This document shows positions 1 to 7,013 of a DNA stretch of 11,245 nt, piece by piece. A program made the translations under genes and the position numbers. Source of the DNA: Aestuariicoccus sp032586235. GTDB taxonomy: Bacteria; Pseudomonadota; Alphaproteobacteria; Rhodobacterales; Rhodobacteraceae. How positions within the stretch are numbered: the stretch's first letter is position 1; the number at the start of each line of letters is the position of its first letter. The notes beneath the pieces were generated by a model. That model saw only the letters and a program-made list of their open reading frames with translations. It did no database searches and had not been told where the DNA came from. The DNA lies in assembly GCF_032586235.1 (NCBI RefSeq), contig NZ_JAWHTD010000071.1, positions 1 to 11,245 on the forward strand, written 5' to 3'.

Positions 1-340
1 CAATCATCGCGAATGCGCCATGCATTATTTATCGCTACGATTTCCGAGAAGGTCGACCGCGGCCAGAAGCGACATCGGACGACATCTGGCGCGCTGCCAA
101 CCACAAGAACTACACGGGCTTTCGTTTCTGGCGTCACTGTGCGGTACGGGCAAGCGTAAGGATTGGTTCACCATAGCGGACATCGGGGAGAATGTCTGTG
201 ACGTCCGCTCGGAGCCCGAGGTGGTCGCTCTCTTGCGCTTGTGTTTGCAGGCGCAGCAATGCACCGAGCCTGCAATCGAAACCGTCAGGCGCCAAAGCGG
301 AGCCGAGGTTTGCTCGTGCCGCCATTCTGCATTTATGCGG
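1..340. other. Intergenic region without a supportable gene
   Basis: Reading frames run across this stretch on both strands (about 131 codons on the plus strand from position 20, and shorter ones on the minus strand). None has a Shine-Dalgarno site, a recognisable domain or a residue composition typical of a folded protein. They are rich in Arg, Cys and Ser, as expected of out-of-frame GC-rich DNA. The plus-strand frame also runs into the 3' end of the lipoprotein gene on the other strand. The stretch contains a short inverted repeat at 175-209. It may be intergenic repeat DNA or a decayed gene, and I cannot tell which. Confidence 0.5.
175..209. repeat. Short inverted repeat (7-bp arms)
   Basis: AGCGGAC at 175-181 is matched by GTCCGCT at 203-209, with a 21-nt loop. 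The GTCCG/CGGAC core resembles the palindromes at 2689-2703, 8879-8893 and 11169-11183, so this may be a diverged member of the same intergenic family. It is not followed by a T-run, so I do not call it a terminator. Confidence 0.4.
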
Positions 341-643
341 TTAGCGGTAAGGAATGCTGAAGAACGAGAAGCTGTTGGTCTGGGTGATTACGGGCGCTCC
401 CGTTTCCGCCATTAGGCTTGCCATTGCTGCACTTCCCGTCGGACAGGCCACAAGATCGGCCGCATCGTCGAGGAAATCGACAGTGAACGCCGTTTCGCCG
501 ACGAGCTGGCACTCGTCCGCAACGCTTCGGTAACCGCGAACGAAGTTCAGTTCTGGGTCAGGTTCGCTCATCGCGACCTCTGGAGCGGTTTCGACGCATC
601 CCGTCACGGTGAGAACCAAAGCGCAGGCACAGATTGCACGCAT
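341..643 (-). CDS. Small predicted lipoprotein of unknown function
   Basis: This 100-residue protein starts MRAICACALV and carries a lipobox VTGC with the lipidated Cys at residue 16. It is therefore probably exported by Sec, cleaved by signal peptidase II and anchored to a membrane. The mature part is short and acidic, with two further Cys (about residues 45 and 67) that could form a disulfide, and an aromatic C-terminus (SFFSIPYR). A longer frame opens at a GTG at 682, but it would overlap the upstream gene and push the signal peptide inward, so the ATG at 643 is preferred although its Shine-Dalgarno site is weak. It lies 29 bp after the stop of the gene at 673-1194 and is probably co-transcribed with it. 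I recognise no domain. Confidence 0.7.
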   Translation of the reverse strand: MRAICACALVLTVTGCVETAPEVAMSEPDPELNFVRGYRSVADECQLVGETAFTVDFLDDAADLVACPTGSAAMASLMAETGAPVITQTNSFSFFSIPYR

Positions 644-672
644 GAACTTTTCGAGGCGCGTTTCTATAGATT

Positions 673-1194
673 CTACTCCCACTCTGCACCCGTGCTGCGC
701 CAGACCATTTCATCTGAATCCCAAACACTGGCCACGACGCAGGGCGTTGGGTCGATCCCACCACATTGCGAGCCATGCACATCAGCCAAAAGCACGCGGA
801 ATGGGCCAATGTTCGCCATGTCCCATCCCTGATTGAGAAGCGAAAACATACGATCCTCGATCAGGAAGTGAGACATGCAACCGCCTGTCCCGCAATAGAG
901 CGACACAGCGGTGGAACAGGCAAACCCCGCCTCGTCCAGAACCCAGTCCCGCTGGATGTCTCCATCGAGATCGACACGGTGAATGGCTCCCAATTCAAGG
1001 GCGAACTGTCCATTTTCGAAATCGGAGCATTCCTGCTGCGCGGCTTCGACTTTTTCAAGAAACTGTGTGGGCAGACCGGACAAGTCCTGCGCGTGAGCCG
1101 AAGCAGTGCAAAAAGCTGCGGAGATCGCGCAGAAAACACCCGCTCTTGTGCCGGCACCAGCGCGTTTCCACTTTTCAGATAGTCGGCTCATCAT
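673..1194 (-). CDS. Secreted Cys-rich protein of unknown function
   Basis: The product is 173 residues. A basic N-terminus and hydrophobic core end at ASAHA, giving likely signal peptidase I cleavage at about residue 35/36 and a periplasmic or secreted location. The mature part has about six Cys, including a YCGTGGC cluster at 100-106, which suggests disulfides. A DLDGD segment at 75-79 followed by Asp83 resembles a calcium-binding Asp loop in its spacing; this is a resemblance only. The frame extends to 1311, but that extension overlaps the upstream gene. The ATG at 1194 has GGA about 9 nt upstream and places the signal peptide properly; the adjacent ATG at 1191 is an alternative. The gap to the upstream gene is 28 bp, so it is probably the second gene of a three-gene transcript. 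No known domain is recognised. Confidence 0.72.
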   Translation of the reverse strand: MMSRLSEKWKRAGAGTRAGVFCAISAAFCTASAHAQDLSGLPTQFLEKVEAAQQECSDFENGQFALELGAIHRVDLDGDIQRDWVLDEAGFACSTAVSLYCGTGGCMSHFLIEDRMFSLLNQGWDMANIGPFRVLLADVHGSQCGGIDPTPCVVASVWDSDEMVWRSTGAEWE

Positions 1195-1222
1195 GTCTGT
1201 ATTTCCGGCCTTTTCATGCGTC

Positions 1223-1993
1223 TCAATTGCACTGATCGTAGGTGTAATCGCCAAACTCGATCCAGTTCCGGCCCCCATCGCTGAAGACGAGGAACTCTGA
1301 CCGATCTTCACCCAGGAGCGCCACCTGGAAGCCTGCCGGTGGTTCGGAGTTTCCGAAGAAGCTATATGAGGTCATCGCCCGAACGGTCTCACCATTGACG
1401 GTCACGATGGCATCCCACTGGTCGCCTGATTGACCTACTATCGCGTATTCGATGACCCTCTGCACGGCACCGCCACCGCAATACACAATGCCTTCTGGCG
1501 TCTCCATGCTCTGTGATGTCGAAGCGTTGGAGCCGCAGGAAGCGCGCAGGGATCTGACCGCTGCGGACGATCCTTTGAGCGTAAATATGCCATAAGAGAC
1601 ATCCTGGTCAGCCATCGAAAGGTTCAGAACGGCGTTCTGCGCGATCTGATCCAAAACGAAATCATAGTCGCCCTGATCGAAGAACCGGACCTCAACAGGA
1701 TAGTTGTCGACGAGCGAGATATCCGCATTCACTGATCCTGCCTGAAACGCACCTACCTCGGTCGAACCATCATTCATGAACCGAAAGGACAGGCCTTGCT
1801 TGGAGACTATATCCTGTGAGTCCTCATAACCTGCTGGCGCGAAGCGGACCCGATCGCATTGTAGCTCAAGCGTCATGTTGTCGGTCTGGATGAAGGCGTT
1901 GGCGTTCGGCGGCCCACTGAAGTTCCAGTCAGCCATGGCAGGAGATGACATCATGAATGTGAGGACCGTGCCGGCAATCAGATGTGTCTTCAT
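1223..1993 (-). CDS. Exported protein of unknown function
   Basis: The product is 256 residues with a clear Sec signal peptide (MKTHLIAGTV..., predicted cleavage after SSPAMA at about residue 21/22). The mature protein looks soluble and beta-rich with several Cys, one of them next to the C-terminus (YDQCN). An in-frame ATG 18 bp upstream at 2011 was rejected because a near-perfect Shine-Dalgarno site, AGGAGGT, sits 5 nt before the ATG at 1993. It is the first of three closely spaced genes for exported proteins on this strand and follows the DUF805 gene after a 73-bp gap, so it may have its own promoter. No domain is recognised; a lineage-restricted periplasmic protein is the safest description. 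Confidence 0.78.
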   Translation of the reverse strand: MKTHLIAGTVLTFMMSSPAMADWNFSGPPNANAFIQTDNMTLELQCDRVRFAPAGYEDSQDIVSKQGLSFRFMNDGSTEVGAFQAGSVNADISLVDNYPVEVRFFDQGDYDFVLDQIAQNAVLNLSMADQDVSYGIFTLKGSSAAVRSLRASCGSNASTSQSMETPEGIVYCGGGAVQRVIEYAIVGQSGDQWDAIVTVNGETVRAMTSYSFFGNSEPPAGFQVALLGEDRSEFLVFSDGGRNWIEFGDYTYDQCN

Positions 1994-1998
1994 AAGTA

Positions 1999-2005
1999 AC
2001 CTCCT
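1999..2005 (-). promoter_or_regulatory. Strong ribosome binding site (AGGAGGT) fixing the start at 1993
   Basis: On the minus strand AGGAGGT is followed by 5 nt (TACTT when read with the spacer) and then ATG. It selects the ATG at 1993 over the in-frame ATG at 2011, which it would lie inside. Confidence 0.85.
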
Positions 2006-2066
2006 AGGCAACTAAGCCATGGTTCGTCATTCCGCCGCGAAAGCACTGATGATCCACGTCATAAGT

Positions 2067-2582
2067 TCAAGCTGCGGGTGGGCCATATTCATTTGTACCT
2101 TCCTGTGACGGTCGGCTTAGCCACCAGATCATTAGCACCGAGACTATCAGTTGAAGAACTCCCACAACCATCAAGCCGGTGACCCCAAGTAGAGCCGCTG
2201 GGCCCCTCAACGCTTCTGGGTCGTCAGCCCCTTGCTCGAGGACTGAGAATACAGCGATGCCACTGAACAGCATGAACATGGTCGCGATGCTCAGTGCTGC
2301 AGGCAAAAGCAAGTACCAGCCCGGTCTTCCGGTGTCATGCAGTCGACGCCATCCAGCTGCAAGCATGGGTACAACAACGGCAAGTTGGAATATTGGGGTG
2401 AGGACTTGGCTGCTCTCTCCAGTCTCCGGGTCCATGCCGAACAGGGAGGCGTCGATAACTGCCAGGACAACGCTCACGACAACCACGAACAACACAAACC
2501 ACCAGTACTCGGACCGCACCGCGCGCCCGGAAAAAACAAAGTATTTCCCGAGGCATGTCTTGGTGGCTTCAACAAAACCCAT
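2067..2582 (-). CDS. DUF805 family inner-membrane protein
   Basis: This 171-residue protein has the usual DUF805 layout. It opens with a GRAVRSEYWWF motif at residues 19-29, has a hydrophobic helix at about 28-46, a second from about 62, a central AAGWRRLHDTGRPGW motif at 75-89, and two more helices at about 90-113 and 130-155. The C-terminal tail ends in NEYGPPAA. Four membrane helices are expected. DUF805 proteins are widespread inner-membrane proteins without an assigned biochemical role. The frame opens upstream at 2642, but the ATG at 2582 has GGGAGA (2591-2596) 8 nt before it and starts exactly where family members start. It is encoded upstream of the three exported-protein genes on the same strand. 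Confidence 0.9.
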   Translation of the reverse strand: MGFVEATKTCLGKYFVFSGRAVRSEYWWFVLFVVVVSVVLAVIDASLFGMDPETGESSQVLTPIFQLAVVVPMLAAGWRRLHDTGRPGWYLLLPAALSIATMFMLFSGIAVFSVLEQGADDPEALRGPAALLGVTGLMVVGVLQLIVSVLMIWWLSRPSQEGTNEYGPPAA

Positions 2583-2590
2583 GTTCGCGT

Positions 2591-2596
2591 TCTCCC
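2591..2596 (-). promoter_or_regulatory. Ribosome binding site GGGAGA of the DUF805 gene
   Basis: GGGAGA on the minus strand lies 8 nt before the ATG at 2582. It supports this start over the longer frame beginning at 2642. Confidence 0.7.
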
Positions 2597-2688
2597 TGAA
2601 TACGTTGACAGGTACTTTCTGACAGGAGGGGACATCGTGCAAGCTTTGATCGACCTACTCAGATGCTGCACCTGCAAAGGACTGCTTT

Positions 2689-2765
2689 GTCCGCAACTCG
2701 GACGCAGGCCGCTTTCAAACCAGGGTCCGGATCGTCGCTCAAGCGGTCATAGGGCTGCCAAAGCA
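2689..2765 (+). repeat. 77-bp direct repeat, copy A
   Basis: This stretch matches 11169-11245 at 74 of 77 positions with no gaps (constant offset 8480). The three differences, at 2712, 2716 and 2721, are all C in this copy and G in the other. It begins with the palindrome GTCCG-CAACT-CGGAC and contains AGCGGTCAT at 2742-2750, a word also present in both 58-bp repeats (6422-6479 and 8965-9022). The match is cut off by the end of the window, so the true repeat may be longer. It lies between the DUF805 gene and the sigma-factor gene. It is probably a dispersed intergenic repeat; no coding role is apparent. Confidence 0.9.
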
Positions 2766-2813
2766 GACATTGCGCCTGTCGAAATCTTACCAGTGTTTGG
2801 TTTGGAGGCTTAA

Positions 2814-3066
2814 AGGCTGATTGCGGACGAACCGGAAGTTCATCAGCGCATGGCTGAATATCTCTTCGCTCGGTTCAGAACTGCTCAGCCCAAGGGCGTA
2901 CGGCCACTTCATGTGTCCAAGCGCTTCGGTCCTGCTCGATGAGGTGGCGATACCCGAATATCAAGGCCTACCTCTTCCGATGACGCACGCCCAGTTCGAT
3001 CACTTCAAGAACCTTACAGGTGGCGCTGCTAAGACCATCACGCCGCTTCGCATATTGCCGGAGTGA
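2814..3066 (+). pseudogene. Possible frameshifted gene remnant upstream of the sigma factor
   Basis: One plus-strand frame (about 2814-2939, ending TGA) reads as a plausible protein stretch including HQRMAEYLFARFRTAQPKG. The neighbouring frame then reads plausibly from about 2938 to a TGA at 3066 (DEVAIPEYQGLPLPMTHAQF...). The two join near 2938 if a single-base shift is assumed. No start codon with a Shine-Dalgarno site is seen and I do not recognise the family. This may be a decayed gene, or chance openness in GC-rich DNA. Apart from this and copy A of the 77-bp repeat, nothing else is visible between 2643 and 3110. Confidence 0.2.
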
Positions 3067-3110
3067 ATTTTTTCCAAGGATTGACCCTTCGCATCCGTCC
3101 AACCAACGTG

Positions 3111-3653
3111 ATGAGGATGGACACAAGTGAAGAGGAACTCGCTCTGGCGGCGGCGGCGGGCGATGGCCAGGCATTCGCCCGGCTGATGGCGCGTGTCTAT
3201 GACCGCCTCTTCAGGTTGTGCTTTCGGTTGACCGGCAGTCAGCACGAGGCCGAGGATTTGTGCCAAGACATCTGCGCTGCTCTACCGTCCAAGCTTAACA
3301 CATATGACCGGAAGGCGAGGGTGACAACCTGGCTGTACCGGGTGGCAGTCAATGCTGCTCATGACCGACGCCGGCGAATGGCCACGCAGGCCCGTGCCGC
3401 TGACGGCTGGCGTGACTGGGAAGTGAACCGCAAGGCCGTCGACGCAGAGACCCGCGAACGGATGGACTGGCTTAGCCAAGCCATGAGAACCCTGCCAGAC
3501 GAACTGTGCGACACGCTTGCGCTGACCCTCGATAACATGACCCATGCCGAGGCAGGCGAGGTTCTGGGTGTGGCCGAGGGTACGGTCAGCTGGCGGCTGG
3601 CCGAAGCCCGCAGAATTCTGAAATCCCTCAGGAAAGAGGAGGGAGTGACATGA
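3111..3653 (+). CDS. ECF-type RNA polymerase sigma factor
   Basis: The 180-residue product has the two-domain layout of group 4 (ECF) sigma factors. Region 2 spans about residues 20-90 (YDRLFRLCFRLTGSQHEAED, then the DICAALPSKL and TTWLYRVAVNAAHDRRRR segments, corresponding to core binding and -10 recognition). Region 4 spans about 120-172, with a helix-turn-helix around 143-165 (MTHAEAGEVLGVAEGTVSWR) for -35 recognition. The start is uncertain: ATG at 3111 and ATG at 3117 both lack a Shine-Dalgarno site, and a GTG at 3063 would add 16 residues. A GCG-rich tract gives an Ala run near residue 13. The stop overlaps the start of the VWA gene (ATGA), so the two are translationally coupled. The partner membrane protein is the likely source of its regulation. 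Confidence 0.9.
   Translation: MRMDTSEEELALAAAAGDGQAFARLMARVYDRLFRLCFRLTGSQHEAEDLCQDICAALPSKLNTYDRKARVTTWLYRVAVNAAHDRRRRMATQARAADGWRDWEVNRKAVDAETRERMDWLSQAMRTLPDELCDTLALTLDNMTHAEAGEVLGVAEGTVSWRLAEARRILKSLRKEEGVT
3637..3643 (+). promoter_or_regulatory. Ribosome binding site AGGAGGG of the VWA gene
   Basis: AGGAGGG lies inside the 3' end of the sigma-factor gene, 6 nt before the ATG at 3650. It supports coupled translation of the two genes. Confidence 0.8.
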
Positions 3654-5566
3654 GCGAACTCGATGATCTCAAGACCCTGATCGACAAGGCGACGCCCACG
3701 CCGGACGCCGCGAAGAAGGCTCAGCATCTGGCGTTGGCACAGGAAAATTTCGAAGCGTTCCAAGGATCGCGCGGCCGATCGCGTCAAACCTCCGATAACT
3801 CAATGTGGACTGGAGTGAAGACAATGCTGACCAGACTGACTTCAAAAGGGGGCTTGACGCTCACCACCGCCATCGTCGCATGCGGGATCATGATCTTGAC
3901 GCCAGCCGGTCAGGTTTTGCTGGATGGCCCGGGCACGTTCGGAACGCGCGGCATCGTGGAACCGGCCCCCGAGGTTGTCGAGGCGGAGCCCGTGGCACGG
4001 CCCGAAGATGCCGCCCGCCCGGTGGCTTCGGCCAAGGTGGAGCTCTTGGCCAGAAAAGGGGCAGAGGCGGATTTTGCCGAACCGCTTCCTGCGGCCCCGG
4101 CCCCGCTTGCCCTGGAATCGAGCGTTGGGATCGCGCGATCCATGGAAGAGAACCGCGTCATTTCACAGACTGCGGACACCGAAACCTTCGCCAACGAGGA
4201 CCCGAACGGTGTGAAGATCGCCGCGGAGGACCCTGTTTCGACCTTTTCCGTCGACGTGGATACGGCGAGTTATTCGATCATCCGGTCTTCGATCATGCGC
4301 GGTCAGTTGCCGCCGGCTGACGCTGTCCGCATCGAGGAAATGATCAATTACTTCCCCTATCGCTACCCGGCACCGGAGCATGGCGAGCCCCCCTTCCGTC
4401 CAACGGTAAACGTTTTCGAGAGCCCGTGGAACGCCAACACCCAGCTGGTTCACATCGGTATCCAGGGAACGCTGCCCGCGGTGGAGAACCGCCCTCCGCT
4501 CAACCTCGTTTTTCTCGTGGACACTTCGGGCTCGATGGAAGACCCGGTCAAATTGCCGCTCTTGAAGCAGTCGTTCCGCATGATGCTCGACAACCTGCGC
4601 CCCGAAGATCAGGTCGCCATCGTCGCCTATGCAGGCAGTTCCGGCGAGGTCCTCGCCCCCACCGCTGCCTCGGACCGGCAGGCGATCCTGGACGCCTTGA
4701 ACAACCTGCGCGCCGGGGGGAGCACCAATGGTCAGGGGGGGCTGGAACAGGCCTATTCGGTGGTCGAAGGGATGTCTGCAGACGGCGAGGTGTCCCGCGT
4801 GATCCTTGCCACCGATGGGGATTTCAACGTCGGTCTGTCCGATCCGCGCGGATTGGAGGACTTTATCGCCGAAAAGCGTGACAGCGGTACCTATCTGTCT
4901 GTACTGGGTTTCGGGCGCGGCAATCTGCAGGACGCGACCATGCAAGCGCTGGCCCAGAACGGCAATGGCACCGCTGCCTATATTGACACGCTGAGCGAGG
5001 CGCAGAAGGTGCTGGTCGACCAGTTGACTGGAGCGCTGTTTCCCATCGCTGACGATGTGAAGATCCAGGTAGAGTTCAACCCCGCCAAAGTCGCCGAATA
5101 CCGTCTGATCGGCTATGAAACACGCGCACTCAGACGCCAGGATTTCAGCAATGACCGCGTCGATGCGGGTGAATTGGGCGCGGGTCATTCCGTCACCGCG
5201 ATCTACGAGGTCACGCCGGTGGGATCGCCGGCCCGGCTTTCCGACCCGCTCCGTTATGGCGCGACACCTGCGGACACGGACAGCGACGAACTCGGTTTTT
5301 TGCGGCTGCGCTACAAGAGCCCGGGCGAACGCAGTAGCCAGTTGATCGAGCGGCCTTTCTCTGCAAATGGCAAAGCGGATAGCGAAGCGAAGTTCGCTTC
5401 ATCCATCGCCGGCTTCGGGCAGCTGCTTTACGACGACAGCTATCTGGGCGATTGGGGCTGGGATGACGCGATCGCGCTGGCGACCGCCAACCGCGGGGAT
5501 GACCCCTTCGGATACCGCCAGGAGGCGATACAGCTCATGCGGCTGGCCGAGAGCCTCGACAACTGA
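3650..5566 (+). CDS. Membrane-anchored VWA domain protein (YfbK type) with N-terminal cytoplasmic segment
   Basis: The product is 638 residues. Residues 1-66 are polar and probably cytoplasmic. A single membrane helix follows at about 69-91 (LTLTTAIVACGIMILTPAG), then an Ala/Pro/Glu-rich linker to about 160. The outer part matches the YfbK arrangement: a VWF-associated N-terminal domain at about 190-285 (SVDVDTASYS motif), a von Willebrand A domain at about 285-460 with an intact metal-ion site (D291-T-S293-G-S295, Thr359, Asp389), and a C-terminal DUF3520-like domain to about 635. Such domains bind protein ligands through a divalent metal. E. coli YfbK is, as known, a lipoprotein; here a transmembrane helix replaces the lipid anchor. 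Overlap with the sigma gene suggests the N-terminal segment binds and inhibits the sigma factor, which is inference. The G-runs at 4715-4720 and 4735-4741 do not disturb the frame. Confidence 0.9.
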   Translation: MSELDDLKTLIDKATPTPDAAKKAQHLALAQENFEAFQGSRGRSRQTSDNSMWTGVKTMLTRLTSKGGLTLTTAIVACGIMILTPAGQVLLDGPGTFGTRGIVEPAPEVVEAEPVARPEDAARPVASAKVELLARKGAEADFAEPLPAAPAPLALESSVGIARSMEENRVISQTADTETFANEDPNGVKIAAEDPVSTFSVDVDTASYSIIRSSIMRGQLPPADAVRIEEMINYFPYRYPAPEHGEPPFRPTVNVFESPWNANTQLVHIGIQGTLPAVENRPPLNLVFLVDTSGSMEDPVKLPLLKQSFRMMLDNLRPEDQVAIVAYAGSSGEVLAPTAASDRQAILDALNNLRAGGSTNGQGGLEQAYSVVEGMSADGEVSRVILATDGDFNVGLSDPRGLEDFIAEKRDSGTYLSVLGFGRGNLQDATMQALAQNGNGTAAYIDTLSEAQKVLVDQLTGALFPIADDVKIQVEFNPAKVAEYRLIGYETRALRRQDFSNDRVDAGELGAGHSVTAIYEVTPVGSPARLSDPLRYGATPADTDSDELGFLRLRYKSPGERSSQLIERPFSANGKADSEAKFASSIAGFGQLLYDDSYLGDWGWDDAIALATANRGDDPFGYRQEAIQLMRLAESLDN

Positions 5567-5717
5567 CCAGTAGCACCGCAAGAGCACCGCTGGCGACTTG
5601 TTGGAGCGGTATTGGCATTGTGGCGACGAGTTCGAATTGGTTTGCCTAGAGTGGCGTCATGGCCTTGTAGCGCGATCAGACAAAGGACCCAACCGAACGC
5701 GATTTGGAACCCCTGCC

Positions 5718-6422
5718 ATGGATCGACTTCCCAATTTACGCATTCTCAGCGCAGGCGCGCCAAAAACTGGTGTGAGGCTTTGCGCAGAAGCCTTCGCTTC
5801 TGCGACAATGGGCACTGTCGAAATCGAATTCGCGACCGCGCCTGAGGTCCGCGAACGTATGGCGTCGGGCTTCGTCGACGCGGATATCGTGGTTGCGCCG
5901 GTCGCGGCCATTGAAGAGTTCGCGGCCAGTGGTGCCCTGATCGTAGGCTCCAGCGTCCTACTCGGTTCCATCTCTGCGGGTGTGGCCGTCCGAAGAGGTG
6001 CGCAGGTGCCGGACCTTCATTCGGCGGCGAGTCTGCGGGAGGCTCTCCTGACTGCAGATTTATTGATCTACAATCGAGCCTCGAGCGGCCAATATATCCA
6101 TACTATGATTGAGCGGCTTGGCCTCAGCGAAGCGGTGGCGGGGAAGACTTTGCGAACCGACACCGGCGCTGATGCAATGGCGTATCTCGCCAATGATCGC
6201 TCTGAGCGCGCCATCGGCTTTGGGCAAATTACCGAGATCAGATTGAAGGAGGGACTCGGTATTCAGCTTGTCGGCCCGCTGCCGGAAGAATTGGGGAAAA
6301 AGACGAGCTACAGCGCAGCGGTTTCAACCTCGGCCAGGAATCCTGACAGAGCAAAGGATCTGCTCGCTCATTTTACGTCGGAAGAAGGGCGGGGTATCCT
6401 TCTTCAATCTGGGATTGAATAG
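5718..6422 (+). CDS. ModA-like substrate-binding protein lacking a signal peptide
   Basis: This 234-residue protein resembles the molybdate-binding (ModA, COG0725) periplasmic-binding fold. Its hallmarks are an N-terminal strand LRILSAGAPK (7-16), FATAPEVRERM (38-48), DADIVVAPVAAIEE (54-67), the hinge YNRASSGQY (118-126), IGFGQITEI (166-174), LVGPLPEEL (184-192) and a C-terminal SGIE. The frame is open from a TTG at 5598, but the extra 40 residues are not a signal peptide. The ATG at 5718 is where related sequences begin and has a weak GGA upstream. As written it would stay in the cytoplasm. No ABC permease or ATPase gene lies nearby, so a sensor or carrier role for an oxyanion or other small acid is possible; the ligand is not known. 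A molybdoenzyme gene on the same strand lies 2.7 kb downstream. Confidence 0.82.
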   Translation: MDRLPNLRILSAGAPKTGVRLCAEAFASATMGTVEIEFATAPEVRERMASGFVDADIVVAPVAAIEEFAASGALIVGSSVLLGSISAGVAVRRGAQVPDLHSAASLREALLTADLLIYNRASSGQYIHTMIERLGLSEAVAGKTLRTDTGADAMAYLANDRSERAIGFGQITEIRLKEGLGIQLVGPLPEELGKKTSYSAAVSTSARNPDRAKDLLAHFTSEEGRGILLQSGIE

Positions 6423-6479
6423 GCTCTGACAGCTGCTTAAAGCCGTCCAGCGGTCATCTGATCATTTTGCTCAGATGTC
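6422..6479 (+). repeat. 58-bp direct repeat, copy 1, with internal hairpin
   Basis: It starts at the last base of the ModA-like stop codon and matches 8965-9022 without gaps at 52 of 58 positions (offset 2543). Weaker similarity continues for about 30 bp beyond. CATCTGA at 6455-6461 pairs with TCAGATG at 6471-6477 across a 9-nt loop. It also carries AGCGGTCAT at 6449-6457, shared with the 77-bp repeats. The stem is short and AT-rich with no T-run after it, so it is not a convincing terminator. Confidence 0.85.
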
Positions 6480-6537
6480 GGAGTTGAGCCCAATCCAGCC
6501 GTAACTCATTGCCGCGGCATCCTACGAGATGGGCGGG

Positions 6538-6575
6538 GAGCCGACATTCGCTGCGTTCGGCACCGACGTCGGCTC
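6538..6575. repeat. Inverted repeat, 8-bp arms
   Basis: GAGCCGAC at 6538-6545 is matched by GTCGGCTC at 6568-6575 with a 22-nt loop. It lies in the gap between the ModA-like gene and the convergent small secreted-protein gene. It could be part of a dispersed repeat or a weak bidirectional hairpin. The remainder of 6480-6713 shows no gene I can support; a minus-strand frame at 6506-6742 has no start signal and overlaps the secreted-protein gene. Confidence 0.5.
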
Positions 6576-6713
6576 TGCGGACCCTGCTTCAAAACACTGT
6601 CGGCAAAGGCTGTGTTCCACTTGCTGTGGCCATCCATCATGAAATATGTGAACGCGGCAAGATCGGGGCTGGCAGGCTCCACCGAGCAACTCGTTTCGCT
6701 CGCCAGGCTTTTG

Positions 6714-7013
6714 TCACTCGGTCGATGCAAGCACGGCAGCACCTTTCGGTGAGCAATCTTCCATGAAGGTCCATTCGGGCTTGGCGTTTTCTTCGAGGAT
6801 CAAGTCGATCACCCGTACATACCGCGCGCCATACTGCTGCAGCATCGTCACTTGCGCGGCAGAATCGGCGGGTAGTTCGACCTGCTCTCCGTTCACGTTC
6901 ACCAAGGTGATCGTCGGGCAGTTCTTCGGTGCTGCCTGCAAGTAACTTATGCTGACTGTCACAGATAGCGCGAAAGTGGCGACAAAGGCTGTGGGTTTTG
7001 CAATAATTGTCAT
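6714..7013 (-). CDS. Small secreted protein of unknown function
   Basis: The product is 99 residues with a signal peptide (MTIIAKPTAFVATFALSVTV..., likely cleaved after YLQA at 27/28), leaving a mature protein of about 72 residues. Two Cys remain, Cys32 and Cys87, well placed for one disulfide near the two ends. The core (ITLVNVNGEQVELPADSAAQ, then YGARYVRVIDLILEEN) looks like a small mixed alpha/beta domain that I do not recognise. In-frame ATGs exist at 7070 and 7025. The ATG at 7013 is preferred because GGAGGA (7018-7023) lies just before it and the signal peptide then sits at the N-terminus. It is transcribed divergently from the CadC-like regulator gene and may be its target. Confidence 0.72.
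   Translation of the reverse strand: MTIIAKPTAFVATFALSVTVSISYLQAAPKNCPTITLVNVNGEQVELPADSAAQVTMLQQYGARYVRVIDLILEENAKPEWTFMEDCSPKGAAVLASTE

Noticed and set aside
20..415. 131-codon plus-strand frame at the left edge
   Set aside because: No Shine-Dalgarno site, no domain, Arg/Cys/Ser-rich composition, and it overlaps the 3' end of the opposite-strand lipoprotein gene.
4715..4741. G-runs of six and seven in the VWA gene as phase-variable tracts
   Set aside because: The frame is intact, and the runs encode the Gly residues around the metal-site Thr, so codon use explains them.
4163..5188. 341-codon minus-strand frame
   Set aside because: It lies entirely antisense to the VWA gene, whose domain motifs are unmistakable; it is a mirror frame of GC-rich codons.
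6455..6477. Hairpin CATCTGA/TCAGATG as a transcription terminator
   Set aside because: Short AT-containing stem, T-run inside the loop and not after the stem; it is also part of a repeat found elsewhere upstream of a gene.
6506..6742. 78-codon minus-strand frame
   Set aside because: It overlaps the secreted-protein gene in another frame and has no start signal or domain.
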